A DNA stretch of 64,000 bases from Pseudomonas spelaei (lineage in GTDB: Bacteria > Pseudomonadota > Gammaproteobacteria > Pseudomonadales > Pseudomonadaceae), in assembly GCF_009724245.1 (NCBI RefSeq), contig NZ_WNNK01000011.1, positions 62,001 to 126,000 of the forward strand, given 5' to 3'. The position numbers were made by a program, and so were the translations under genes. The notes under the pieces were generated by a model, which had not been told where the DNA came from, searched no databases, and saw only the letters and a program-made list of their open reading frames with translations. Positions 37,268 to 45,988 of this stretch are shown in pieces (within the stretch, counting starts at the first letter, position 1; each line of letters opens with the position of its first letter).

Positions 37268-39523
37268 CTAAACCTTGATGCAATCGACGGTGTAACAACG
37301 ACCCTTGCCGTCATCTTCGTGTTGCAACCCATGAACATCCGCGACAAACCCCGGGAAGCTGCTATCGAACTCCCGCGCAAAGGCCAGGTAATCGATGATC
37401 GAACGTGTCGACTCGGTAAAACGCTCCCCCGGCATGATCAATGGAATACCCGGAGGATAAGGCACCAGCATCACCGCTGCGATACGACCTGGCAAGGCAT
37501 CGATGGGCACCGCCTCGACCTCACCTCGTACCAACTGGTCGTAGGCATCGGCGGGCTTCATCGCAATTTCGGGCAAAACGGTGTACATCCGCTTGAGGTG
37601 CTTGGCCGTGGCATTGCTGCGATAACAGCTGTGCAACTGATCACACAGGTCCTTCAACCCCAGCCCCTGATAGCGCACCGGACCCTGCTGAAAGACCGAG
37701 GGCAAGCAACTCGCCAGGCTGGCATTGGCGTCGTAGTTGCGTTTGAATTCCAACAGTTCGGTGAGCAGGGTACTCCACTTGCCTTTGGTAATCCCCATGG
37801 AGAACAGCACCAGGAAGGAATACAACCCGGTTTTTTCCACCACCAGCCCACGCTCCCAAAGGAATTTGCTGACCACCGCGGCTGGAATTCCGCACTCGCT
37901 CAGGGCTCCACCGGCATTGAGTCCCGGCATCACCAGCGTCACCTTGATCGGGTCGAGCAACACATAGTCTTCGGCAATATCACCGAAGCCGTGCCAGTCC
38001 GCTTCAGGTTGCAACAGCCAATCGGCGGTGACGACCCGATCAATACCCGCCACCAGCGGCGGCTGCCAGATCGAAAACCACCAATCTTCAGCGGCGATGT
38101 GCAGGCGCAAGTTCGCCAGGGCCCGACGAAAGCTCAGGGCCTCGTCGAACATCTCCTGTAGCAGCGAGCGCCCCGCCGGACCTTCCATCATTGCCGATGC
38201 GACATCCAGAGAAGCGATGATGCTGTACTGCGGCGAGGTGGAGATATGCATCATGAACGCTTCGTTGAAGCGGTCACGATCCAGCTGCCGGGCACCGCCA
38301 TCCTGTACATGGATCATCGACGCCTGACTGAACGCTGCCAGCAGCTTATGGGTGGAGTGCGTCGTGAACACCAGCGGACTGTCCGGGGTGCGCGAGGTGC
38401 CCATGCCATAGCGCCCGGCAAAGAACTCATGAAAGGCCGCGTAGGCGTACCAGGCCTCATCGAAATGCAACACCTCGACGCTGTTGCCCAGTTGCTGTTT
38501 GATCAGCTCTGCGTTGTAGCACAGGCCGTCGTAGGTGGAGTTGGTGATCACGGCCATCTTGACCTTCGCCGGTCGACCACGGGTCAGTGGGCTGGCGTCG
38601 ATCTTGGCGCGAATCGATTCGCGGCTGAACTCGCTCAAGGGAATCGGCCCGATGATCCCCAGCTCATTACGCTCCGGGCATAGGTACAGTGGGATAGCGC
38701 CGGTCATGATGATCGAGTGCAGCACCGACTTGTGGCAGTTGCGGTCCACCAGTACCAAGTCATCACGGCCGACCATGGAGTGCCAGACAATCTTGTTCGC
38801 CGTGGAAGTGCCATTGATCACAAAGAAGGTGTGGTCGGCACCGAAGTTACGCGCCGCCCGCGCTTCGGCCTCGGCCAAAGGGCCGGTGTGATCCAGCAGC
38901 GAGCCCAGCTCCGGCACCGACACGGACAAGTCCGAGCGCAAGGTGTTTTCCCCGAAGAACTGATGAAACGCCTGCCCCACCGGACTCTTGCGGTACGCCA
39001 CGCCACCGCCATGGCCGGGGGTGTGCCAGGAATAATTGGAATCGGCCGTGTGCTGCACCAGAGCCTTGAAGAATGGCGGCAACAGGCCATCCAGGTAACT
39101 GCGAGCGGCGCGGGCCACTTGCCTTGCGAGGAACGGCACAGTGTCTTCAAACAGGTAGAGGATGCCCCGCAACTGATTGAGTTCGCTCATGGCATCGGCG
39201 GGGGCGTTTTCCAGGGTGACTTGCTCACCCAGGGCAAAGATCGGCAGGTTTGGCGCCCGCACCCGTGCCAGTCGAATCAGCTCCACCATGTTTTGCAACA
39301 AATGGGTGTTTTCCCCGGCGCCCTCGGCGGCGATCAGCATGCAGGCCAGGCCGTGATGAGTCGAGGCAACCAGTCGGCCTTCGGCGTAGTCCACCGCCGA
39401 GAAAATACTGAAGCCCTCCTGTTCCAGCTCCCGGGCAATGCCCCGGACCCGGTCGCCTGCCACAGTGTCGGCCTTGATGTCACGGTGCACGATAAGGACA
39501 GGGAACTTCAGGTCTTTGTACAT
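37268..39523 (-). CDS. ldcA: Lysine/ornithine/arginine decarboxylase, LdcA-type
   Basis: A 751-residue PLP-dependent basic amino acid decarboxylase, the length of P. aeruginosa LdcA, which converts lysine to cadaverine. It has an N-terminal wing (receiver-like) domain, residues 1 to about 130. The PLP domain contains SWHTPGHGGG, FVINGTSTANK, HFDEAWYAYA, and the PLP lysine in STHKLLAAFSQASMIH. A C-terminal domain follows. It heads an operon with the GNAT gene. Substrate lysine rather than arginine is inferred from length and genus; the E. coli enzymes look similar. Confidence 0.88.
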   Translation of the reverse strand: MYKDLKFPVLIVHRDIKADTVAGDRVRGIARELEQEGFSIFSAVDYAEGRLVASTHHGLACMLIAAEGAGENTHLLQNMVELIRLARVRAPNLPIFALGEQVTLENAPADAMSELNQLRGILYLFEDTVPFLARQVARAARSYLDGLLPPFFKALVQHTADSNYSWHTPGHGGGVAYRKSPVGQAFHQFFGENTLRSDLSVSVPELGSLLDHTGPLAEAEARAARNFGADHTFFVINGTSTANKIVWHSMVGRDDLVLVDRNCHKSVLHSIIMTGAIPLYLCPERNELGIIGPIPLSEFSRESIRAKIDASPLTRGRPAKVKMAVITNSTYDGLCYNAELIKQQLGNSVEVLHFDEAWYAYAAFHEFFAGRYGMGTSRTPDSPLVFTTHSTHKLLAAFSQASMIHVQDGGARQLDRDRFNEAFMMHISTSPQYSIIASLDVASAMMEGPAGRSLLQEMFDEALSFRRALANLRLHIAAEDWWFSIWQPPLVAGIDRVVTADWLLQPEADWHGFGDIAEDYVLLDPIKVTLVMPGLNAGGALSECGIPAAVVSKFLWERGLVVEKTGLYSFLVLFSMGITKGKWSTLLTELLEFKRNYDANASLASCLPSVFQQGPVRYQGLGLKDLCDQLHSCYRSNATAKHLKRMYTVLPEIAMKPADAYDQLVRGEVEAVPIDALPGRIAAVMLVPYPPGIPLIMPGERFTESTRSIIDYLAFAREFDSSFPGFVADVHGLQHEDDGKGRCYTVDCIKV

Positions 39524-39611
39524 GAGTGCTGGGCGTCCTGAGATTTATGTACTCAGGGTAGAAGCTCAGAACGGTTGTGGCGAGTGAAGATGCTCAAATG
39601 AATGCGGTTAA

Positions 39612-39701
39612 TGTGGGAGCGGGCTTGCTCGCGAAAGCGGCGCTTCAGTCGACATATTCTGTGACTGGCACTCCGATTTCGCGAGCAGGCCCGCTCCCAC
39701 A
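39612..39701. repeat. REP doublet, GGGAGCGGGCTTGCTCGCGA variant
   Basis: TGTGGGAGCGGGCTTGCTCG and CGAGCAGGCCCGCTCCCACA are inverted arms with a 50-base loop. It fills most of the gap between the ldcA start and the dnaQ stop, so it lies in the region where the ldcA promoter is expected upstream of 39523. Confidence 0.92.
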
Positions 39702-39723
39702 TTTTAATCCGGTTTAACCAGGC

Positions 39724-40470
39724 TTATTGCTCGGTCAATTGGCTCCACAACGCGGGAGCCCCGGCAGACTTGGCAATCGCTTCCAACCGCGCCGCATGCT
39801 CCAACATGTCCTGCTCGCTGGCACGAATGATCGTGGTCGGCTTGCGGTCAGCCGGCAGGCGACGAATCTCCGAAGGCCGATTGCCCGAGCCTTCCGCCGA
39901 ACCGTTGCCATCCGAGGCGTTACCGGCCAGGGACAGGCTGGTCTGGCCACCGGTCATGGTCAGGTAGACGTCGGCGAGGATCTCGGAGTCGAGCAAGGCG
40001 CCGTGCAGTTCACGGCCGGAGTTGTCGACGCCATAACGTTTGCACAAGGCATCGAGGCTGTTGCGCTGGCCTGGGTGACGCTCACGCGCCATCATCAGGG
40101 TATCGAGGATCGAGCAGTGCCGGGTGATATCGGCACGGTCCGTCTGGCCCATCAGGGCGAATTCATTATTGATGAAGCCGACGTCGAACGCCGCGTTATG
40201 GATGATCAGCTGCGCGCCGTCGATGAACTCGAAGAACTCATCGGCTACTTCGGCAAAACGTGGCTTGCCCACCAGGAACTCGTTGGTAATACCGTGGACA
40301 CCAATGGCGCCTTCGTCACTTTCCCGGTCCGGTTGCAGGTACACGTGGAAGTGGCGGCCGGTGAGGCGGCGACCCAGCAGTTCGACACAACCGATTTCAA
40401 TGATCCGGTGGCCGTCGGTCACCGGCATGCCGGTGGTTTCGGTATCGAGTACAACAGATCGGATGGCCAT
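39724..40470 (-). CDS. dnaQ: DNA polymerase III epsilon subunit (3'-5' proofreading exonuclease)
   Basis: A 248-residue DEDDh exonuclease that proofreads for the replicative polymerase. ExoI: VVLDTETTGM with Asp and Glu. ExoII: IIHNAAFDVGFINNEF with Asp. ExoIII: ELHGALLDSEILADVYLTM with His and Asp. The C-terminal 60 residues, after a Ser/Gly-rich linker, form the segment that binds the alpha subunit. In relatives dnaQ directly follows rnhA; here four other genes intervene. Confidence 0.95.
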   Translation of the reverse strand: MAIRSVVLDTETTGMPVTDGHRIIEIGCVELLGRRLTGRHFHVYLQPDRESDEGAIGVHGITNEFLVGKPRFAEVADEFFEFIDGAQLIIHNAAFDVGFINNEFALMGQTDRADITRHCSILDTLMMARERHPGQRNSLDALCKRYGVDNSGRELHGALLDSEILADVYLTMTGGQTSLSLAGNASDGNGSAEGSGNRPSEIRRLPADRKPTTIIRASEQDMLEHAARLEAIAKSAGAPALWSQLTEQ

Positions 40471-40667
40471 CAGGGTTCAGCTCTCAACGGTTCGGTGCAT
40501 TTCAAAGGGCGAGATATTAGCACGCTCTATAACCGAAGCGACCCATGGCAGAAGCCCATGGGCGCGCACCCAACAGTTCTTTACAAGGTTTAGCAAACCT
40601 GCTGCTGTTTGCTACACGCGTCGTTGCTAGCCTGCATGCCTCTCTCCGATACGGAATACTCAGGTTC

Positions 40668-40973
40668 ATGTTCAACATAAAATGGCTGTTCACGTTGTGC
40701 CTGTTCGGCGCCGCCAGTGTGCAGGCCACCAGCTTTGTCATGACGACTGACGCCCTGGTCAGCCTGTCGATGAGTGCCACCAAAGGCACCAGCAGCAGCT
40801 TCAAGGACGACAAAGTCGTGCTGGCGGCCAAGACCGACGCCGCATCGTTTGTCGCAAGCCAAGGTGAAATACGCGGCGTCCAGTTGGAATCGGCGTTCCA
40901 GCACATTCGCCACACCCTGGTGGATTTACAGTGCACGGACGAGCAACTCGCCCGTGCGATCCTGATCCTGTGA
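40668..40973 (+). CDS. DUF2388 family secreted small protein
   Basis: A 101-residue protein of the DUF2388 family, which is mostly found in Pseudomonas. A signal peptide is clear (MFNIKWLFTLCLFGAASVQA, cleavage near residue 20). The mature part shows the family pattern SFVMTTDALV...SATKGTSSSFKDDKVVLAAKTDAASFVASQGEIRGVQLE. Function is unknown. ATG at 40668; the longer frame from 40545 would run into the dnaQ promoter region. It is divergent from dnaQ and convergent with the NTF2-like gene (10 bases between stops). Confidence 0.85.
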   Translation: MFNIKWLFTLCLFGAASVQATSFVMTTDALVSLSMSATKGTSSSFKDDKVVLAAKTDAASFVASQGEIRGVQLESAFQHIRHTLVDLQCTDEQLARAILIL

Positions 40974-40983
40974 CCGATGTCGA

Positions 40984-41556
40984 TTACTGGGTCTTTTTGA
41001 TCAGGTTAAAATCCCGCAGGGCTACGTAGGGGTCCCAGTACTCGCGCACAGACTGGATCTGCCCGTCCTTGGCCATGTGCAGAATAGCGATGAAGGTCTG
41101 GTGGTAGGGCTTACCGCTTGAACGAATGACACCATCGCTGGTGTACTCAAACACATAAGTCCCTTTCTCAGTGGTCTCAAGCAGGGTCCAGGTCTTGGGA
41201 TCGCTGTACGTCAAATTGCCCAGTTGCTTGCTGAAGCTGGTGAAGTAGTCGGTCATCTCCTGGCGCCCCTTGTTCACGCGCTTGAAGCCCACACCAGGGA
41301 AGTCATCCACTGGCGCATAGGCCAGCTCGTAAGCGCCATCCTTCGTGTAGTACTTGGCCATTTCGGCAGGATGCTCCGACCAACCATCCAGGCTACGCCA
41401 GTAGAAGTCAGCCACGTCGGCCTTGGTGTAACCCGGCGACAGGTAGTAAAAGCCGCCCTGCTCCTTGATTGCGGCTTTGGGTTGGGCATTAACCCCGGCG
41501 GCGAAGACTGCCGTGGTGACCAGCACGCCCAGTAACCATCCACGAAGACTCATCAT
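40984..41556 (-). CDS. Secreted NTF2/SnoaL-like fold protein
   Basis: A 190-residue protein with a signal peptide (LRGWLLGVLVTTAVFAAGVNA, cleavage near residue 24) and a cone-shaped NTF2-like domain. Features: ADFYWRSLDGWSEHPAEMAKYYTKDGAYELAY, then TDYFTSFSKQ, and at the end QTFIAILHMAKDGQIQSVREYWDPYVAL. This fold is shared by SnoaL cyclases, ketosteroid isomerases and many binding proteins, so no reaction can be assigned. The divergence of folds makes a periplasmic role likely. It lies downstream of the AraC-type gene on the same strand (200 bases apart), which may regulate it. Confidence 0.75.
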   Translation of the reverse strand: MMSLRGWLLGVLVTTAVFAAGVNAQPKAAIKEQGGFYYLSPGYTKADVADFYWRSLDGWSEHPAEMAKYYTKDGAYELAYAPVDDFPGVGFKRVNKGRQEMTDYFTSFSKQLGNLTYSDPKTWTLLETTEKGTYVFEYTSDGVIRSSGKPYHQTFIAILHMAKDGQIQSVREYWDPYVALRDFNLIKKTQ

Positions 41557-41756
41557 GTTTATTACCTCACTCTCGATTGACTAACGGGTTGATTCGGTTT
41601 TATTGCGGGCGCAACTTTCCCGAGGAAGTCATCGACTGACAGCACGTGAGGAAGTGGATAGCTGGCCCGTTGTTGAAGCCAGATTAACGAGCTGATCCGC
41701 CGGCAGCTTTACCCTGCCTGCTGTTGTGTTGACGCTTCTTGCGCAGTGAGCGGCGT

Positions 41757-42671
41757 CTAGGGACGACGCAGCTCACTGGCGGACTGCCCGACAATCCGGC
41801 GAAACGCTCTAGAAAATTGACTGGCACCGGCAAACCCGGTGTCCAGGGCAATGTCCAGCAGGCTGCGGTCAGTGGTAGTAATCAAGTGCTTGGCCCGGTT
41901 GACCCGACACAGCAACAGGTACTGGTACGGTGACATCCCGAAGGTGCGTCGGAATACTCGGGAAAAATGGTAGGGGCTGAGGTTAACGATGTTCGACAAG
42001 TCGGCCAGACGCACCTCATTGGCCAGGGACGTTTCAATGTATTCGGTCAAGCGCTGACGTTGCACCAGACCCAACTCACCCGTGTTGCTCGGCGAGGTAT
42101 CGGGCAACTGCTGCAGTGCTCGCACTTCCTGCATCAACAGCATGACCAGCGTTTCCAGGTACAACATATCGGTCTTGCCGTCACGTACCACCTGATCCAG
42201 GCGCTCAAGCAGCCCTCGCAGGAATCCGTCATGACAGCTGATCAGCGGCCTGAGATCCTTTTGGGCGCGATAGGTCGGACAGACCTCGGCCAACTGGTCC
42301 TCATCAACCGACACCAGTACATAGCCAATCCTGGCGCGCCCCCCGGTCCAGCCTTCGAACAATGCCCCGGCCGGAATAAAGTCAATGACCTGATCCAGAG
42401 CCCGGGCACCGGCTTGTCGCAAGCCGTCGATACTGACCTCGCCATCACTGACCGAACCTTGCCGATAAAGCACAAACTGGTGCTGTTGGCGGCGCATTTC
42501 AAACTGGTGAGGACGATGCGCCACCTGCACGCACTCGATAGCGCCCCAGGGCGGCAACGCACGGTGGATCACTTGCGAAATCCCCGGCGGCGTGTACGTC
42601 AGGCCTTCGGGCTCGCTCTCCACCGCTTCGTCGAGAAACGCCTGAACATCGGCATGGGGTGAAGAGGACAT
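41757..42671 (-). CDS. AraC family transcriptional regulator
   Basis: A 304-residue regulator with an N-terminal sensing region and a C-terminal double helix-turn-helix of the AraC type. The latter includes YIETSLANEVRLADLSNIVNLSPYHFSRVFRRTFGMSPYQYL, and later ALDTGFAGASQFSRAFRRIVG. ATG at 42669-42671 follows GGGAG; the longer ATG frame from 42734 has no such site. It faces the GDPD-like lipoprotein gene on the other strand (135 bases apart) and precedes the NTF2-like gene. Ligand unknown. Confidence 0.87.
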   Translation of the reverse strand: MSSSPHADVQAFLDEAVESEPEGLTYTPPGISQVIHRALPPWGAIECVQVAHRPHQFEMRRQQHQFVLYRQGSVSDGEVSIDGLRQAGARALDQVIDFIPAGALFEGWTGGRARIGYVLVSVDEDQLAEVCPTYRAQKDLRPLISCHDGFLRGLLERLDQVVRDGKTDMLYLETLVMLLMQEVRALQQLPDTSPSNTGELGLVQRQRLTEYIETSLANEVRLADLSNIVNLSPYHFSRVFRRTFGMSPYQYLLLCRVNRAKHLITTTDRSLLDIALDTGFAGASQFSRAFRRIVGQSASELRRP

Positions 42672-42806
42672 CCGGCGCTCCCGGGTGAAATTCGGTAAGG
42701 TATTAATTAAATGGCCGCTACTTTCGTTTATCAATCAGGCCAGTCATTACGCCATTTTCCCTGCCCGGACAGTATGCCGGGCATACCCCAGAGAACGCGA
42801 ACCCCA

Positions 42807-43757
42807 ATGATTGAAACTCGATATGCCAGCACACTGCTGATCACCAGCCTCCTCCTGAGCGGGTGCGCATCCCTGCCAGCCTCCAACACCTCGGGCGAGC
42901 ACCTGCCGCTGATCGTGGCACACCGAGGTGGCACGGCAGACTTTCCGGAGAACACGTTGCTGGCGATCGACAATGCCTTGCGCAATAACGTCGACATGCT
43001 CTGGCTCACTGTACAACTGAGCAGTGACGATGTCCCCGTGTTGTATCGGCCGACTGACCTGAGTGCCAACACCCAGGGCTCGGGCGCGGTAGCCGGGAAA
43101 ACCTGGGCCCAGTTGCAGCAACTCAACGCGGGCTGGCAGTTCAAGCAAACAGCAGCCGATGGCCAGGTGACGTATCCCTACCGCACCCAGGCCGTATCGC
43201 TGCCCTCATTGCAACAGGCACTGACCGTCATTCCTGCCACAATTCCCATTATCCTCGACATGAAAGCCCTGCCGGCCGCCCCGCAGGCCAAGGCTGTCGC
43301 CCGGATACTGGAGCAAAACCACGCCTGGAGCCGAGTGCTGATCTACTCCACCGATGCCAGCTACCAGCAGGCGTTCGCTCAATACCCTCAGGCCCGACTG
43401 TTCGAGTCCCGGGACGGGACGCGTGACCGTTTGGCAAACGTCGCCCTGGCGCACAGCTGCAATCCGGCACCGCAAGCCGGTAGCTGGGTGGCGTTTGAAT
43501 ACCAGCGTAAGGTTGAACTGGTGGAAACCTTCACCCTGGGTGAAGCCCGTTCACCGGTGAATGCCAAACTGTGGACACCCCAGGCCATCAACTGCTTCCA
43601 ATCCAATGGCAAATTGAACATTTTGGCGATCGGGATCAACAGCGAAGACGATTATCGGGCTGCCGCTTGCTTGAAGGTCGATGCGGTACTGGTTGACTCG
43701 CCGCGCACGATGCGGGATGTGAAGCAGCGGCTCGAACGGCCGCTGCGGTGTAACTGA
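42807..43757 (+). CDS. GDPD-like lipoprotein lacking catalytic acidic residues
   Basis: A 316-residue putative lipoprotein (lipobox LLLSGC near residue 19) with the fold signature of glycerophosphodiester phosphodiesterases. VAHRGGTADFPENTL keeps the first His-Arg-Gly-Gly and the PENT motif. Where active enzymes have a Glu-x-Asp pair, this protein reads DMLWLTVQLS, and the second catalytic His (VxHD) is replaced by VLYRPTDL. It is therefore probably not an active phosphodiesterase. ATG at 42807 begins MIETRYASTLLITSLLLSGC; the ribosome site is weak. Convergent with rnhA, stops three bases apart. Confidence 0.8.
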   Translation: MIETRYASTLLITSLLLSGCASLPASNTSGEHLPLIVAHRGGTADFPENTLLAIDNALRNNVDMLWLTVQLSSDDVPVLYRPTDLSANTQGSGAVAGKTWAQLQQLNAGWQFKQTAADGQVTYPYRTQAVSLPSLQQALTVIPATIPIILDMKALPAAPQAKAVARILEQNHAWSRVLIYSTDASYQQAFAQYPQARLFESRDGTRDRLANVALAHSCNPAPQAGSWVAFEYQRKVELVETFTLGEARSPVNAKLWTPQAINCFQSNGKLNILAIGINSEDDYRAAACLKVDAVLVDSPRTMRDVKQRLERPLRCN

Positions 43758-43760
43758 CCG

Positions 43761-44213
43761 TCAGCTCTGCTTGTAACCGCGCACGTCATCCACCCCACGG
43801 TTGGCCAACTGGTCAGCCCGTTCGTTGCCGGGATGGCCGATGTGCCCGCGCACCCACTTCCAGGTGATGTTATGGCGATTGCACTGCTCGTCGAGCAACT
43901 GCCACAGATCGGCATTCTTCACCGGCTCCTTCGCCGCAGTCTTCCAACCACGCTTCTTCCAGTTGACCATCCACTCATTGATGCCTTTCATGACGTACTG
44001 CGAGTCGGTCACCAGCAACACGTCACAACGGCGCTTGAGCTCTTCGAGACCACGAATGGCGCCCATCAGCTCCATGCGATTGTTGGTGGTATTGGGCTCG
44101 CCGCCCCACAGTTCCTTCTCCACGCCCTTGCACACCAGCAAGGCGCCCCAACCGCCGGGGCCAGGGTTGCCCTTGCAGGCGCCATCGGTGAAGAGTTCTA
44201 CGCTATCGGTCAT
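43761..44213 (-). CDS. rnhA: Ribonuclease HI
   Basis: A 150-residue RNase HI that cuts RNA in RNA-DNA hybrids. Active-site residues: Asp in [16 protein letters not shown], Glu in NRMELMGAI, Asp in LVTDSQYV, His/Asp in [21 protein letters not shown] at 44211-44213 (MTDSVELF) fits the usual start; an in-frame ATG lies four codons upstream. In relatives it is followed by dnaQ; here the next gene on the plus strand meets it instead. It follows the methyltransferase gene by about 85 bases on the same strand. Confidence 0.95.
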   Translation of the reverse strand: MTDSVELFTDGACKGNPGPGGWGALLVCKGVEKELWGGEPNTTNNRMELMGAIRGLEELKRRCDVLLVTDSQYVMKGINEWMVNWKKRGWKTAAKEPVKNADLWQLLDEQCNRHNITWKWVRGHIGHPGNERADQLANRGVDDVRGYKQS

Positions 44214-44298
44214 TGCAATATCCATTAGAAAAGGCTGCCGATAAATGATCGACAGGCCCCGAGGCCGAGCAACCCGGCCTGACACCAAAAAGAGAGTT

Positions 44299-45057
44299 TT
44301 ACTGTTCGCTGTGCCGGCGATTGACCTTGGCCATCGGCATCGGTACCAGCTTGCCCATTGGTTCACGCCGCACCTGGCGCACGGGTCGCAACCCGACCAC
44401 GATCTTGCGCGCCACCAGCAGATAGAAACCACCGCCGGACAACTGCCAGCCGCCAGCCTTGCGTTCCCAGCCAGACAGGCGCCCTTGCCATTTGGCAGAC
44501 GCAAGCGGCGGACGATAGCACCCGAAGCGGCGTTTCTCCAGCGCAAAGCCCAGCAGGTTCAACCAGTCACCCACCCTCGATGGCGAGATACACCGCGCCT
44601 GGCGCAACCCGTCATGGGCGAAGAAATGGCGCAGGCCCCAACTGCTCCAAGGGTTAATACCGACGATCAGCAAATGCCCACCCGGACGCACACTGCTGGC
44701 GGCTTCACGCAATAAGCCGTGGGGCGAGAGGCAAAAATCCAGGCCGTGCTGCAACACCACTACATCGGCTGCGTGTTCACTCAATGGCCAGGCCTGCTCC
44801 TCACAGACAATCTCCACGCCCGGCAACGGCGCGCCCAGTCGCACATTGCGCTGGACCTGAGGTGCCGCCGGCGGGGTTTGTGCCGAAGGCCCGTAATGCA
44901 CCAGGTAACCACCAAAGAACCGGCCCAGCTCGTCTTCGAGCATGCGCCGCTCCTCATCCAGCAGGAATTGCCCGATGGGTCCGGACAGCCATTCACGGGC
45001 CGCGCTGATCAAGGCCAGCCACTCGGGATCGGCCTGGGCGAACGCTTTATCAGTCAT
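44299..45057 (-). CDS. Class I SAM-dependent methyltransferase
   Basis: A 252-residue protein with the methyltransferase type 11 domain: [30 protein letters not shown] (motifs II-III) and [24 protein letters not shown]. The usual glycine-rich motif I is not obvious near the N-terminus, so SAM binding should be regarded as inferred. The C-terminal region is basic. ATG at 45055-45057 follows GGAG. It is divergent from gloB (65 bases between starts) and upstream of rnhA. A similar gene sits in this position in other pseudomonads; substrate unknown. Confidence 0.82.
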   Translation of the reverse strand: MTDKAFAQADPEWLALISAAREWLSGPIGQFLLDEERRMLEDELGRFFGGYLVHYGPSAQTPPAAPQVQRNVRLGAPLPGVEIVCEEQAWPLSEHAADVVVLQHGLDFCLSPHGLLREAASSVRPGGHLLIVGINPWSSWGLRHFFAHDGLRQARCISPSRVGDWLNLLGFALEKRRFGCYRPPLASAKWQGRLSGWERKAGGWQLSGGGFYLLVARKIVVGLRPVRQVRREPMGKLVPMPMAKVNRRHSEQ

Positions 45058-45122
45058 TGCATTCTCCAACTCGCCAAGACGTTCTAAGATGCACCAATGT
45101 GTTCAGCTTGGCGAATCGAAGA

Positions 45123-45890
45123 ATGATACAGATCAGTGCCCTGCCCGCCTTCACCGATAACTACATCTGGTTGTTACAGGATCATCGCAGCCATCGCTGT
45201 GCAGTGGTCGATCCTGGGGATGCCGCGCCTGTCCTGGCATGGCTCAAGCAACACCCCGAGTGGGCACTCAGTGACATCCTGATCACACACCACCACCATG
45301 ATCATGTCGGTGGCGTGGAGCAACTGAAAAGTGTTTGCGGCGCGACGGTATACGGCCCGGCGAACGAAAAGATCCCGGCCCGGGATGTCGCCCTGCGCGA
45401 TAACGACCGCATCACCGTGCTGGGCTGGGACTTCGACGTCCTTGCCGTGCCCGGCCATACCTTGGGCCACATAGCCTTTTATCATCATGGCTTGCTGTTC
45501 TGCGGTGACACATTATTCGCCGCCGGCTGCGGACGCCTGTTCGAAGGCACGCCCGAGCAGATGCACACGTCTCTGGAACGTCTGGCCGCATTGCCTGACG
45601 ACACGCTGGTTTACTGCACCCACGAGTACACACAAAGTAACCTGAGATTTGCCCAGGCCGTGGAACCGACTAACGCGGACATCGCCGAGCGCGTGGAAAA
45701 AGTCCGCCAACTGCGGGCCAACGGCAAGATGACCCTGCCTTCGACCCTGGCCCTGGAAAAACTCACCAATCCTTTCCTGCGTACGGCTGAAACATCCGTT
45801 AAAGAAAAAGCGGACGAACGGAATGGCCGTGATAACCGGTCCGGGAGTGAGGTGTTTGCTAGCTTACGGTCTTGGAAAGATACGTTCTAA
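45123..45890 (+). CDS. gloB: Hydroxyacylglutathione hydrolase (glyoxalase II)
   Basis: A 255-residue metallo-beta-lactamase-fold hydrolase that splits S-lactoylglutathione, the second step of methylglyoxal removal. Metal ligands are [36 protein letters not shown] and the substrate-binding [16 protein letters not shown] at 45123 ([16 protein letters not shown]) matches the family start; upstream frame lies in the divergent promoter region. Monocistronic by layout; mltD begins 98 bases later. Confidence 0.95.
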   Translation: MIQISALPAFTDNYIWLLQDHRSHRCAVVDPGDAAPVLAWLKQHPEWALSDILITHHHHDHVGGVEQLKSVCGATVYGPANEKIPARDVALRDNDRITVLGWDFDVLAVPGHTLGHIAFYHHGLLFCGDTLFAAGCGRLFEGTPEQMHTSLERLAALPDDTLVYCTHEYTQSNLRFAQAVEPTNADIAERVEKVRQLRANGKMTLPSTLALEKLTNPFLRTAETSVKEKADERNGRDNRSGSEVFASLRSWKDTF

Positions 45891-45988
45891 GAAGCAGGAT
45901 TTTGATACGCAATTTCTGAATGGTTGACCGGAACCAAAGCGCTTTCTAGAATCGCCCGACATTTTTGCCCGGAACTTACTTCCAGCCA

